Notes: generated by a model from the sequence alone, not told the origin. A stretch of 64,000 nucleotides of DNA from UBA3478 sp049596955 (GCA_049596955.1 JBMYMD010000011.1:7188-71187); one strand, 5' to 3'. Counted from the stretch's first letter, positions 34,127 to 43,379 are shown. A program made the numbers and translations.

Positions 34127-34501
34127 TTATTTTTTTGGTCGTTTTGCTCCGTACTTCGATCTTCTCTGCGTACGTCCTTCAACACCTGCTGTGTCAAGTG
34201 CACCTCTGATGATATGATAACGAACTCCAGGCAAGTCCTTAACTCTTCCACCTCTTACCAATACTATCGAGTGCTCTTGGAGATTGTGTCCTTCACCTGG
34301 GATGTAAGCATTAACCTCTTTTCCGTTGGTCAACCTTACCCTTGCAACCTTTCTCATCGCTGAGTTCGGTTTTTTAGGTGTTGTCGTGTAAACACGCGTA
34401 CACACACCTCTTCTTTGAGGACAAGAATCCAAAGCAGCCGATTTACTCTTCTTGGTTATAGAGTGTCTACCTTTTCTAACTAATTGTGATATTGTTGGCA
34501 T
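34127..34501 (-). CDS. rpsL: Ribosomal protein uS12
   Basis: A 124-residue decoding-centre protein and first gene of the superoperon. The conserved TPKKPNSAMRK and GGRVKDLPGVRYHIIRG motifs are intact. Lys43 and Lys88, the positions where streptomycin-resistance changes occur in other bacteria, are wild type. The Asp after Lys88 is the site methylthiolated by RimO in some species. A good promoter lies upstream on the same strand. Confidence 0.98.
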   Translation of the reverse strand: MPTISQLVRKGRHSITKKSKSAALDSCPQRRGVCTRVYTTTPKKPNSAMRKVARVRLTNGKEVNAYIPGEGHNLQEHSIVLVRGGRVKDLPGVRYHIIRGALDTAGVEGRTQRRSKYGAKRPKK

Positions 34502-34891
34502 TAAAAATTATATTTTCCCTAAATTTTGGGGCTGCAAATGTAGAAATTAATATCAATTATTCAAATCATTTTGAAATATTATTTCTCAGTTTTTTCGCTG
34601 CGATGCCAAGGGAAGTTTTAGAGCCATTACAAAACGCTTAAAAAAAGGAGCAGAAAGCACTAAAAATTGTGCCTCTCGAAGTAGAGCTTTAAGCCTTCAA
34701 TTGTAAGTAATTTTTGTAAGTGTCAAATTCTTAATTTTCGACAACAAAAAATGAACTTTGTCGTTTAATTAACACTTTTAATCTATATTATTGTAAAAAA
34801 TCTTGAACTACGTTAATTAAAAGCAAAATAATTTTGGATTATTAACTCAATTTTAAGATTTTTACATTTAGCTAATTCAAATAATTAAAAA
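34502..34891. other. 390-base AT-rich gap between rpsL and susC
   Basis: This is the only gene-free stretch above 300 bases. It holds the leftward rpsL promoter (34535-34564) and should hold the rightward susC promoter. The best rightward match is TACATTTA (34863-34870), one base off TAnnTTTG, with the nearest TTG 26 bases upstream, too far for confidence. An inverted repeat CGACAA/TTGTCG (34739-34744 and 34758-34763) could be an operator or a weak hairpin. I see no reading frame, tRNA or strong terminator. Confidence 0.6.
34535..34564 (-). promoter_or_regulatory. Promoter of the ribosomal superoperon (TTG-N19-TACATTTG)
   Basis: On the minus strand a -33 TTG (34562-34564) and a perfect -7 box (34535-34542) are separated by 19 bases, matching the Bacteroidota consensus. 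The rpsL ATG lies 33 bases after the box. Confidence 0.75.
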
Positions 34892-37800
34892 ATGAAAACA
34901 AAACTCAATGGAATCTTAACGCTATTTTTAGCGTTGGTTGTGCAAGTTGCTTTTGCACAAGAGAAGACGGTTTCCGGTACGGTAACAGACTCTGACGGTC
35001 TGCCTTTACCTGGCGTGAATATCGTCGTTGATGGTACTATCAATGGTACGCAGACTGACTTTGACGGTAATTATTCTATTACTGCAAGTGTTGGTGACGT
35101 TTTGATTTACTCTTACATCGGACAACAAGAGGAATCAAGAACGGTAGGTGCAAGTAATACCATTAACGTACAAATGCAAGAGGATGCAACTGCTCTTGAA
35201 GAGGTAATTGTAACTGCCCAGGGTATTAAGCGAGAGAAGCAAGCTCTTGGATACGCTATTTCATCTGTAGGCGAAGAGCAGCTAGCTCAAAGAACTGAAG
35301 GTGATATAGGACGTGTACTTAGAGGTAAAGCTTCTGGGGTTAATATCACACAACAAAGTGGTATCTCTGGTTCAGGTACAAACATCACTATTCGTGGTCT
35401 TCAATCATTTAGCCAGAATAACCAACCATTATTCATCGTTGATGGTGTTCCTTTCGCTAGTGGTACTAACGCACAAGGAAGTTTCGTAGACGGTAACGCT
35501 GGTTCTTCACGTTTCTTAGATCTTGATCCAAACTCGATCGAAAACGTTCAAGTACTTAAAGGTTTATCGGCAGCGACGCTATATGGTGAGCAAGGTAAGA
35601 ATGGTGTAATTTTAATTACAACAAAAGGTGGTTCATCAGGTGCTGTAAGTAAGAAAAACGAAATTACAGTTACTCAATCGTATTTCTTCAATGAAATCGC
35701 TTCATTAGCAGATTATCAGAATGAATATGGTAACGGGTTTGACCAGAAATTCGGATGGTTCTTCTCAAACTGGGGTCCATCATTTAGAAAAGGTGGTTCT
35801 ACAGGTTGGGGTAACGCTTCAAACTTCCCTGCAGTTTATCAATTAGATACAACTGACGGTACAATTCTTCACCCCTATTCAACTGCCGGTTCTGCAACAG
35901 GAATTCCTGCTGCTTTCCCAGAATTTCAAGGTGCTCGATACAAGTGGCAGCCTTATAACTCAGTTGGAGGTTTCTTTAGAACTGGAACTGTTGCAAACAC
36001 TTCTATCAATGCAGGTGGTACATCAGCTGATGGTAAGGTGTCTTATAATGCAACATTTGGTCACTTAGAAGACAAAGGATTTACTCCTGGAAACAAACTA
36101 TTAAGAAATAACATCTCTGTTGGTGGACGTGCTCAGCTATCTAATAACTTTACGGTAGCAGGTACAATGAACTACTCGAGAACTTCATTTAAGTCTCCTC
36201 CTGTAGCTGCATCGTATGGTTCTAATGTTGGTGGTTCTGGTCAATCAGTTTTTGGTAACATTATATATACTCCAAGATCTGTTGATTTAAATGGTTTACC
36301 ATTCCAAAACCCAATTACAGGTGGTTCTACATATTATCGTCAGAACAACTCTATTCAGCACCCATTATGGACAGTTAATAACGCAGCAAACATCCAAACT
36401 ACAAATAGAGCATTTGGACAGATGACTGCCACTTTCAACTTTAATGATAATCTAAACTTATTATATCGTTTTGGATATGATGTTTACAACGAAAGAAACG
36501 TTAATTATCAGAACAGAGGAGGTATTGGTACTACTGCTGTAACTCGTTCAGGTATATATGAAACATGGGATAACAACAATAGAATTTGGGATCACTCGGT
36601 TATCTTAACTGGTGATTATGATTTATCAGAGAAATTAGACATGACATTCAACGTTGGTGCTACTTCGCGTTCATCTAATTACGATAGACAAGGTGTTTCT
36701 TCAAATGGTCAGAATGTATTCGGTGTGTTAAGACACTTCAACTTTGATAACCAAGATGAAATCCAATTCACTACCTATAAGAATATTTTAGGAGCTTATG
36801 CTCAAGCTGATTTTGGATACGACAGAATCCTGTATGTAACCTTAAATGGTCGTAATGACTGGGTATCAAATCAAGCAGTTGATAACAGACAATTATTCTA
36901 TAAAGGTGGATCTCTAGCATTTATTCCTTCAACAGCGTTCCCTTCAATCAAGAGTGAGAATGGAATTAATAATTTAAAAGTAAGAGCTGGATACGGTGAA
37001 TCAGCAGGTTTCGCTAGCGGATTCCCAACTTCAGTAAACTTAAGTTTAAACACTCAAGCTTTCGAGGATGATGCACGAGGTACAATCGTAACAAACTCAG
37101 TATCGAACACAGTTGCTAACCCAGGAATCCTTCCTGAGCGTTACCGTGAATTAGAAGCTGGTTTAGAAGCGAGTTTATACAAGAATAAAATTAGTATCGA
37201 CTTATCTGTTTATAAGAGATTCACTGAAGACCTTATTATCAATAGACCATTAGATCCATCAACAGGTGGTACAACAATCCAAACTAATATTGGAGAAATT
37301 GAAGGTAATGGAGTTGAATTAGATTTAGGAATCAACTTAGTAAGAACAGAAGACTTCAGCTGGGACATTAATGCAAATTACAACCAACTTGAGTCTATCG
37401 TAACTGATTTAGGAGCTGATACAGACATCATTATCTACGCAGGATTTACAAGTAGAGGAAATGCTGCAATTCCTAACCAACCACTTGGAGTGATGGTAGG
37501 AAGTAGAGTAAAAAGAGGTCCTAACGGAGAGCTTTCGGTAGCTGCAAATGGTAACTACATCAGTGAAGCTCAAGATCCTGATACAGGTTTAATTCCTGTA
37601 ATTGGTAATCCAACTCCTGACTTTATCCTAAACGTTGGAAATAATATTTCTTACAAAGGATTAAACTTCTCATTCTTATTCAATCATGTACAAGGAGGAG
37701 ATTTATATGCACAAACTGTACAAACATTATTAGGTAGAGGTCTTATTACAGAGACTATCGATCGTGAAAACACTTATATCTTACCTGGTATAGGTCCTGA

Positions 37801-38143
37801 CGGTCAACCTAATAATACACAGATCAATAACTCTGACTTCTATTTCTCTAATGTACTTTACGGTCCAGACGAGTTAGGAGTTTATGACGCCACGGCTCTA
37901 CGTCTACAAGAAGTTTCTTTAGGATATAGCTTACCGAAAAGTTTATTAGAAAAGACTCCATTCGGTTCATTAAGTTTAACATTATCAGGTTTCAACCTTT
38001 GGTATAAGGCTTTCAATATGCCTGATGGTGCTAATTTTGATCCTAATGTTGCTGGTTTAGGTGTAGGTAATGGTCAAGGGTTTGAATACTTAAACGGTCC
38101 TTCGTCGAAACGTTACGGATTAAGTGTTAAAGCTTCATTCTAA
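34892..38143 (+). CDS. SusC/RagA-family TonB-dependent outer-membrane transporter
   Basis: A 1083-residue outer-membrane channel. A signal peptide ends near Ala22-Gln23; a carboxypeptidase-regulatory-like beta domain spans about 25-98 (VSGTVTDSDGLPLPGVNIVV); the TonB-box region is LEEVIVTAQGIKRE at 103-115; the plug follows to about 248, ending in NGVILITTKGG; then a beta-barrel to the C-terminal Phe. It pairs with the SusD-like lipoprotein 28 bases downstream. No glycoside hydrolase, sensor or anti-sigma gene is adjacent, so this is not a typical polysaccharide locus; peptide or general substrate import is possible. Confidence 0.95.
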   Translation: MKTKLNGILTLFLALVVQVAFAQEKTVSGTVTDSDGLPLPGVNIVVDGTINGTQTDFDGNYSITASVGDVLIYSYIGQQEESRTVGASNTINVQMQEDATALEEVIVTAQGIKREKQALGYAISSVGEEQLAQRTEGDIGRVLRGKASGVNITQQSGISGSGTNITIRGLQSFSQNNQPLFIVDGVPFASGTNAQGSFVDGNAGSSRFLDLDPNSIENVQVLKGLSAATLYGEQGKNGVILITTKGGSSGAVSKKNEITVTQSYFFNEIASLADYQNEYGNGFDQKFGWFFSNWGPSFRKGGSTGWGNASNFPAVYQLDTTDGTILHPYSTAGSATGIPAAFPEFQGARYKWQPYNSVGGFFRTGTVANTSINAGGTSADGKVSYNATFGHLEDKGFTPGNKLLRNNISVGGRAQLSNNFTVAGTMNYSRTSFKSPPVAASYGSNVGGSGQSVFGNIIYTPRSVDLNGLPFQNPITGGSTYYRQNNSIQHPLWTVNNAANIQTTNRAFGQMTATFNFNDNLNLLYRFGYDVYNERNVNYQNRGGIGTTAVTRSGIYETWDNNNRIWDHSVILTGDYDLSEKLDMTFNVGATSRSSNYDRQGVSSNGQNVFGVLRHFNFDNQDEIQFTTYKNILGAYAQADFGYDRILYVTLNGRNDWVSNQAVDNRQLFYKGGSLAFIPSTAFPSIKSENGINNLKVRAGYGESAGFASGFPTSVNLSLNTQAFEDDARGTIVTNSVSNTVANPGILPERYRELEAGLEASLYKNKISIDLSVYKRFTEDLIINRPLDPSTGGTTIQTNIGEIEGNGVELDLGINLVRTEDFSWDINANYNQLESIVTDLGADTDIIIYAGFTSRGNAAIPNQPLGVMVGSRVKRGPNGELSVAANGNYISEAQDPDTGLIPVIGNPTPDFILNVGNNISYKGLNFSFLFNHVQGGDLYAQTVQTLLGRGLITETIDRENTYILPGIGPDGQPNNTQINNSDFYFSNVLYGPDELGVYDATALRLQEVSLGYSLPKSLLEKTPFGSLSLTLSGFNLWYKAFNMPDGANFDPNVAGLGVGNGQGFEYLNGPSSKRYGLSVKASF

Positions 38144-38170
38144 TCATAAAACATTTATTAGTAAATCATT

Positions 38171-39817
38171 ATGAAAAATTTATTTAAAATTTTAAGTGTA
38201 GTCGCGATAGTTGGAGCATTAAGCTTACAATCGTGTGAGACTACTGAACTAGATCTTAGGGAAAACCCTAATGCTCTGTCAAAAGATCAGGCGAGCCCTG
38301 ATTTCTTGATGAACCAAATCCAATTGAGTTTTGCAAGTTGGGTTGAGAGTTTTGGTAATATTGGAGCAGAAATGGCTCGAATTGATTACCACTCTGGTAG
38401 AACATATGAAAATAACTTTTCTCCAAATACATTTAACGGAAGATGGTCATCAGCTTACGCTGGTATGTTCGAGGATATCAAAGCTTTAACACCATTAGCA
38501 GAAGAAGGTGGATTAGACAATCACTTAGGTATTTCTAAATTCATCAAAGCTTATGTTGCTATTACTTTAGTGGATTACTTTGGAGATGTTCCTTTTTCGG
38601 AGGCCAACTTAGGTGGTGAAAACTTTAATCCTGTTGCCGATCCTGGCGCAACTGTATATGCATCTGCAATGGCCTTAATTGATGAGGCTATAGGTCACTT
38701 TAACGCAGGAGGTCCTGCTGTAGGAAATGACTTTTATTTCAGTGGAGATGCTGACGGTTGGATTAAAGCTTGTAATACATTAAAATTAAAAGCCTTAATT
38801 ACTTCAAGATTAGTTGATTCAGGAGCAGTTTCTGCTTTCAACTCAATCGTATCTGGAGGAAATTATATAGCAAGTTCTGCAGATGATATGCAGTTCACTT
38901 GGGGTGTTGAAGAACTTCAACCTGATTCACGTCACCCGAGATACAGAAGTGACTACACGGCAACTGGTGCTGGCTATTACCAATCAATTCACTTAATGAA
39001 CTATATGTTACAGAATGACGATCCAAGAAGACGTTACTACTTCTATCGTCAAAATGCTGAAACTCCAGGTCAAGACGGTGCTCCACCAGCACTTGAAACA
39101 CTTGGATGTTCATTACAAGAAGCACCTGCACACTACGACGGATTCCCTTTCTGTGGATTACCTGATGGTTACTGGGGTAGAGATCACGGAAATGACGAAG
39201 GTATTCCACCAGATGGATTCTTGAGAACAATGCACGGAGTTTATCCTGCTGCTGGTGCTTTTGACGACTCAACATTTGAAGGTCGAGTTCAAGGTGAGGG
39301 TGGAAAAGGAGCTGGAATTACTCCAATTATGCTTGCATCTTCTGTAGATTTCTGGCAAGCAGAAATTGCACTTCTAAGTGGAGACGCTGCTGCAGCTAAA
39401 ACTGCAATGTTAGCGGGTCTTGCCAAGTCTGTAGCAAAGGTTCAAGGATTTGGTTCTCTTGATCCAACTGCTGATGATTCATTTGCACCAGATGCAGCTG
39501 CTGTTACGGCTCACGCTGACGCTATTGCCGCCACTTTTGATGCAGCCGTAACTGCTGGTGATGCAGACGGTTGGTGGAATGTTATGGCTCAAGAATTCTT
39601 CGTTTCATTATTTGGAAACGGTAGCGATGCTTACAACTTCTACAGAAGAACAGGATATCCAAATAACTTACAACCTAATTTAGAGCCTAATCCAGGTGGA
39701 TTTATTAGATCAATGTGGTATCCAGCGAACTATACAAACACGAATTCAAGTGCTTCTCAAAAACCAGACGTAACACAAACGGTATTCTGGGATACTGGAG
39801 CTACTAGTTTATACTAA
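38171..39817 (+). CDS. SusD/RagB-family substrate-binding lipoprotein
   Basis: A 548-residue surface lipoprotein that caps the SusC channel. The signal peptide ends at LSLQSC with Cys22 lipidated; the residues after it (ETTEL) are acidic, in line with the surface-export signal of Bacteroidota lipoproteins. Helical TPR-like parts typical of the family include FIKAYVAITLVDYFGDVPFS. It resembles the SusD_2-like branch found with nutrient importers. It is 14 bases upstream of the first of two companion lipoproteins. Confidence 0.93.
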   Translation: MKNLFKILSVVAIVGALSLQSCETTELDLRENPNALSKDQASPDFLMNQIQLSFASWVESFGNIGAEMARIDYHSGRTYENNFSPNTFNGRWSSAYAGMFEDIKALTPLAEEGGLDNHLGISKFIKAYVAITLVDYFGDVPFSEANLGGENFNPVADPGATVYASAMALIDEAIGHFNAGGPAVGNDFYFSGDADGWIKACNTLKLKALITSRLVDSGAVSAFNSIVSGGNYIASSADDMQFTWGVEELQPDSRHPRYRSDYTATGAGYYQSIHLMNYMLQNDDPRRRYYFYRQNAETPGQDGAPPALETLGCSLQEAPAHYDGFPFCGLPDGYWGRDHGNDEGIPPDGFLRTMHGVYPAAGAFDDSTFEGRVQGEGGKGAGITPIMLASSVDFWQAEIALLSGDAAAAKTAMLAGLAKSVAKVQGFGSLDPTADDSFAPDAAAVTAHADAIAATFDAAVTAGDADGWWNVMAQEFFVSLFGNGSDAYNFYRRTGYPNNLQPNLEPNPGGFIRSMWYPANYTNTNSSASQKPDVTQTVFWDTGATSLY

Positions 39818-39831
39818 TAACATTAACTCTT

Positions 39832-40767
39832 ATGAAAAATATTTTTAAAAATTTAAAATACGCTTTCGTTGCGCTTGCACTTGTTGCTTGTGAGACTGAG
39901 AATAATGTAATTGATGACGTATTTGCATCCGTTGAAAATGGAGCCTTTTTAAGATTAACTTCTACTCAAGGTTCTTCAATTAACAAAGCAGATTTATCAT
40001 CAAGTGTTTCTGTGAGCTATGAATTTGATGGGGTTGATCCATCAGAGCTTTCTTCTATAGAATTTACACTTAGCTTCGTAGATAGAGATGATGAGGATGG
40101 TGTGGATGAAAATGCAGGACCAATTTCAATTGGTTCGGTAACTGCAGCCGATCTTTCTCCTTCTCAATTCGGAAAGCCATCAGGAACAATCTCGTACAAC
40201 TTTGGTGAAGCTTTAGCAGCTTTAGGCCTTAGTGCAGATCAAGTAAATGGAGGTGACCGCTTTCAATTGGGTATGACAGCTGTTTTAACAGATGGTCGCT
40301 CATTTGGACCAGGACAGGCTAATGGTAACGTTTCAGCAGTTGGAGGTTACTACTCATCGCCTTATGTCTTTACTTCTTCGGTAGTTTGTTTATTCCCTAT
40401 CACACCCGGTACGTGGACAGTCAACATGGCTGACTCGTACAATGATGGATGGCAGACAACTGTATCAGGAGGTGGTCCAGGACTGCAAGTCGTGCTAAGC
40501 GATGGCACAGTTTTCGCGGAAGTAGGTTTATGTTCACCATACAGTGCAGGAAGTCCTTATGACTGTACTGCTGAAACAGGTGAGGGTACTGCAACAATTG
40601 AGGTTCCTGCGGGACTAGGTATTGTTGATTGGTACTTCCCAGGTGACTATTGGACAGAAATTTCTTTTGAAATAATCTCTCCAAGTGGTAACGTTGTAGG
40701 AACATACGGTCCTGGAACAACAGCTGGAAATCTGCCTGTTAACTTGTGTGCAGAACCTGTACAATAA
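39832..40767 (+). CDS. SusCD-associated surface lipoprotein A
   Basis: A 311-residue lipoprotein of unknown function. The lipobox ends at Cys20, followed by ETENN, an acidic surface-export-like signal. Residues about 20-187 resemble the matching part of the next gene (ETEN-VIDDVF, LSFVD, DGRSFG, GNVSAVGGYYSSPY). From VVCLFP onward the two diverge; here the C-terminal domain is beta-rich and contains DSYNDGW, like motifs in extracellular adhesin-type domains. The position after susD is where surface glycan- or peptide-binding accessory proteins usually lie, so substrate binding is the leading guess. Confidence 0.7.
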   Translation: MKNIFKNLKYAFVALALVACETENNVIDDVFASVENGAFLRLTSTQGSSINKADLSSSVSVSYEFDGVDPSELSSIEFTLSFVDRDDEDGVDENAGPISIGSVTAADLSPSQFGKPSGTISYNFGEALAALGLSADQVNGGDRFQLGMTAVLTDGRSFGPGQANGNVSAVGGYYSSPYVFTSSVVCLFPITPGTWTVNMADSYNDGWQTTVSGGGPGLQVVLSDGTVFAEVGLCSPYSAGSPYDCTAETGEGTATIEVPAGLGIVDWYFPGDYWTEISFEIISPSGNVVGTYGPGTTAGNLPVNLCAEPVQ

Positions 40768-40771
40768 ATTC

Positions 40772-40801
40772 AAGTGCCCTCTCCCTGAGGGGGCACTTTT
40801 T
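40772..40801 (+). terminator. Terminator after lipoprotein A
   Basis: AAGTGCCC (40772-40779) pairs with GGGCACTT (40791-40798), with further GC pairing inside, and a run of T follows (40797-40801). It may reduce readthrough from susCD into the second lipoprotein gene. Confidence 0.8.
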
Positions 40802-40839
40802 AAAAATATTTTACTCATAAGGAAAAACACTATTATAAA

Positions 40840-41784
40840 ATGAAAACAATATTTAAAAAACTATCCGTAGTCTTTTTGGCATTAATTGTGTTTGCCTGTG
40901 AGACTGAGAATACGGTAATTGATGACGTTTTTGACACTGTTCAAAATGGTGCTATCCTAAGACAGGTGTCTACTGCGGGAGCTATTGACTTATACAATAC
41001 TGCTTCTACAGTCTCAGTTACATTAGAATATCAAGACGCAGAAGGTTCGACATTGCTTAGCAATGTGAGCGTATTCCTGAGTTTCGTTGACAAAAACGGT
41101 ACAGATGATTCTTTTAGCAATGTACCTTTAGGAACAATTGAAGCATCAGAATTTTCACCAAGTATATACAATTTACCAGAAGCCACTTTTACTTACAGTT
41201 TCGCCCAAGCCTTAGCGGCAGGGGGGCTTAATCAAGGTCAAATAAATGGAGGAGATCAATTTGTGCTAAATTTTCAACTCAATTTGTCAGATGGTAGATC
41301 ATATGGCTCAGCGAATGTTAACGGAAACGTTGCAGCTGTAGGAGGATATTACTCTTCACCATACAGACTTGCAAACAACGTGGTATGTTTACCACCAGAA
41401 GGTTTTGCCGTTGGAACTTATTCATTTATTACAGATGCACCTCAAATGTTTGGAGGAGCATATGGAGATACATTTTCAACAGAAGTTAACATTGTTGCAA
41501 CTGGCCCAACAACAAGACAATTTATTACAGATTATCTTGGATTCGGATTGGAGCGAACGTTTGATTTCGATTTAGTCTGTGGAGACGTATTAGTTCCGCC
41601 AGGACAAGGTTCAGGTCTTGCATGTGGTGGAAATCCATTAGAGTGGGGTCCGGCATCAGACGGATCTACAGGTGCTTTTGACGGAAACGATGACTCTTCA
41701 TTCACCATTGTTATTGACAATAATACCAATGATGCTTGTGGAGCTTCAGCAACACTGCACAATTTTGTTCTTACAAAACTATAA
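40840..41784 (+). CDS. SusCD-associated surface lipoprotein B
   Basis: A 314-residue lipoprotein, sister of the preceding one. Cys20 is the lipidation site, followed by ETENT. The N-terminal module (about 20-184) is shared with lipoprotein A, with matching ETEN-VIDDVF, LSFVDK, INGGDQF, DGRSYG and VGGYYSSPY. After VVCLPP the C-terminal domain is unrelated to that of A; it is rich in Gly, Asp and Asn, with two Cys near CGDVLVPPG and ACGGNPLEWG. Duplication followed by exchange of the C-terminal half would explain the pattern. A perfect terminator follows the gene. Confidence 0.7.
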   Translation: MKTIFKKLSVVFLALIVFACETENTVIDDVFDTVQNGAILRQVSTAGAIDLYNTASTVSVTLEYQDAEGSTLLSNVSVFLSFVDKNGTDDSFSNVPLGTIEASEFSPSIYNLPEATFTYSFAQALAAGGLNQGQINGGDQFVLNFQLNLSDGRSYGSANVNGNVAAVGGYYSSPYRLANNVVCLPPEGFAVGTYSFITDAPQMFGGAYGDTFSTEVNIVATGPTTRQFITDYLGFGLERTFDFDLVCGDVLVPPGQGSGLACGGNPLEWGPASDGSTGAFDGNDDSSFTIVIDNNTNDACGASATLHNFVLTKL

Positions 41785-41803
41785 TCAGTACTGATTTATA
41801 TAG

Positions 41804-41834
41804 AAAAGACCGCTTTTAAGCGGTCTTTTTTTTT
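41804..41834 (+). terminator. Strong intrinsic terminator after lipoprotein B
   Basis: AAAAGACCGCTT (41804-41815) and AAGCGGTCTTTT (41818-41829) form a perfect 12-bp stem, with the T run continuing to 41834. The run overlaps the -33 element of the next promoter by two bases, so one operon ends where the next begins. Confidence 0.9.
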
Positions 41835-41861
41835 GTCGCAATACGATTAAATGTATATTTG
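41833..41861 (+). promoter_or_regulatory. Promoter TTG-N18-TATATTTG for the tandem exported genes
   Basis: A -33 TTG at 41833-41835 and a perfect -7 box at 41854-41861 are 18 bases apart. The ATG at 41874 is only 12 bases after the box, which implies a leader of a few bases. The TTG in the box (41859) is in frame with the gene but is promoter, not start codon. Confidence 0.7.
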
Positions 41862-41873
41862 AAAAAAAAATTC

Positions 41874-42584
41874 ATGAGATTCATACTATTTTTTATTTGT
41901 GTCGGATTATCAAGCCTTGTATCAGGCCAAATCGCAAACCTAGAAAACTTCTCACAACAAGGAAGAGGTGGAGAATTATTTGCATCAATGCGTAAAAAAA
42001 GAGATGTATCAAATGATCTACCCACAGTAGGATCAGTATACATCAATGATGAATATCAAGCATGTGAAGTGTACTTCAGAAATGATATTGTAGGAAATTT
42101 TTACTATCGTCATAATGCATTTAACGACGAAATCGAAATTAAAGAAACTGAGTACAGCGATGAAGAAGAAAGTTCATTAGCGACAGTTAAAGAACTTCGA
42201 GTGGTAAATACAGTAGACGGACGAGAGCTATCTTTAAGTACATATAAAAACAAAGAAGAAACGATTAGAAATGGTTATTTATATACACTTGTTGAAGGTG
42301 AAAAATACTCTTTATACTACAGAAACAGAGTGCGTTTTAAAGAAGGCATGAAAGCTGTTAATTCTATGGTGCGCTCTACACCAAATAAATTCACGCATTT
42401 CACTGATTACTACATCGTTCAAGGCAGTGAGCCAGTAGCAAATTACTTCAGTGGAAAAATGAAAGATCTTGAAATGTTCATAAACGATGATATAGACAAG
42501 GCCAAAAGTTATTTAAAAGAAAATAAATTAAGCACAAAGAAGATTGAAGATTTAACTTCACTTTTTAGCTTCTTAAATAGCTAG
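41874..42584 (+). CDS. Exported protein of unknown function (tandem paralogue 1)
   Basis: A 236-residue protein with a signal peptide ending near VSG-Gln19. I recognise no family. It is similar to the next gene: both share a Cys-containing strand followed by YYRHNAFNDEIEIKE (here) or YYRFNAHNNEIELKE (next), and a later RFKEGMKAVNSMV or KFSEGTEATNSMV block. The body is rich in charged residues and ends in a helix with Ser-Leu-Phe. The pair starts a new operon with rlmB and rarA downstream. Periplasmic or surface location is likely. Confidence 0.65.
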   Translation: MRFILFFICVGLSSLVSGQIANLENFSQQGRGGELFASMRKKRDVSNDLPTVGSVYINDEYQACEVYFRNDIVGNFYYRHNAFNDEIEIKETEYSDEEESSLATVKELRVVNTVDGRELSLSTYKNKEETIRNGYLYTLVEGEKYSLYYRNRVRFKEGMKAVNSMVRSTPNKFTHFTDYYIVQGSEPVANYFSGKMKDLEMFINDDIDKAKSYLKENKLSTKKIEDLTSLFSFLNS

Positions 42585-42589
42585 TCCAT

Positions 42590-43375
42590 ATGCGTTTTCG
42601 ACTTTCTTGTCTTAGCATTATTCTATTTTCAATTTATACCTCTGATATAAGTGCCCAAAGAGTCATAAATTATAATACCATTGCAGCTCCTACTTCTCCA
42701 GCTGAAAGCGAAGCATTAGCCAACATCTTTACGAGAAGGAACCCTCAAAATGACTTTTTTTACAACGACGTTAGAAATGACGTGAGTGTAGAAAAAATAC
42801 TAGCTAAAGCATCGGGAAGCCCATATGTAAATCAAAAATTCAAACCGTGTAGAATCGTTTACAAAAACGAGGAGACAGGATTTGCATATTACAGATTCAA
42901 TGCCCACAATAATGAAATTGAACTCAAAGAAAATGTCGCTGCTGAAAAAATATTTTCATTAAATATAGACCCAAACATTGCCATTAAAGACTTGGAGAAT
43001 AATGAATTAATACTGCTTAAAAGAGTGTTAGATTCAAAAGAAAAAGTTTCGAATTCCTATGTAAACTTGCTCTTGACATCAAATACAATAAATCTCTATA
43101 GAAGAACGTATATAAAATTCAGTGAAGGCACAGAAGCTACAAATTCAATGGTGATTGCCACTAACGATAAATTCACGCCTTATCAAGATTACTTCGTAGA
43201 AACTGAGAACTCCAAAGCCTTGCAATTAGTCAAGCCGAATAAGAAAAGTCTTTACGAGATATTTCCTGAATTAAAAGACTCAATAAAGTCAATAATCAAA
43301 GAACAATCCTTAAACCTTAAGAAAGAGGATGACCTCGTAACGCTTATAGAAGGAATCTCGAAACTTATTACTTAG
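42590..43375 (+). CDS. Exported protein of unknown function (tandem paralogue 2)
   Basis: A 261-residue protein with a signal peptide ending near SA-Gln23. It is a paralogue of the preceding gene by the shared central block (YYRFNAHNNEIELKE) and the later KFSEGTEATNSMV. The N-terminal 70 residues differ and are longer. The gap to the first copy is five bases, and rlmB follows after four bases, so all are probably cotranscribed. No catalytic motif is visible. Confidence 0.65.
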   Translation: MRFRLSCLSIILFSIYTSDISAQRVINYNTIAAPTSPAESEALANIFTRRNPQNDFFYNDVRNDVSVEKILAKASGSPYVNQKFKPCRIVYKNEETGFAYYRFNAHNNEIELKENVAAEKIFSLNIDPNIAIKDLENNELILLKRVLDSKEKVSNSYVNLLLTSNTINLYRRTYIKFSEGTEATNSMVIATNDKFTPYQDYFVETENSKALQLVKPNKKSLYEIFPELKDSIKSIIKEQSLNLKKEDDLVTLIEGISKLIT

Positions 43376-43379
43376 ACAA

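Noticed and set aside
34863..34870. TACATTTA as the susC -7 box
   Set aside because: It lacks the final G, and the nearest upstream TTG is 26 bases away, so it is only mentioned in the gap description.
38895..39275. Antisense frame of 126 codons within susD
   Set aside because: It is His- and Gln-rich, has no motif, and is opposite a confident gene.
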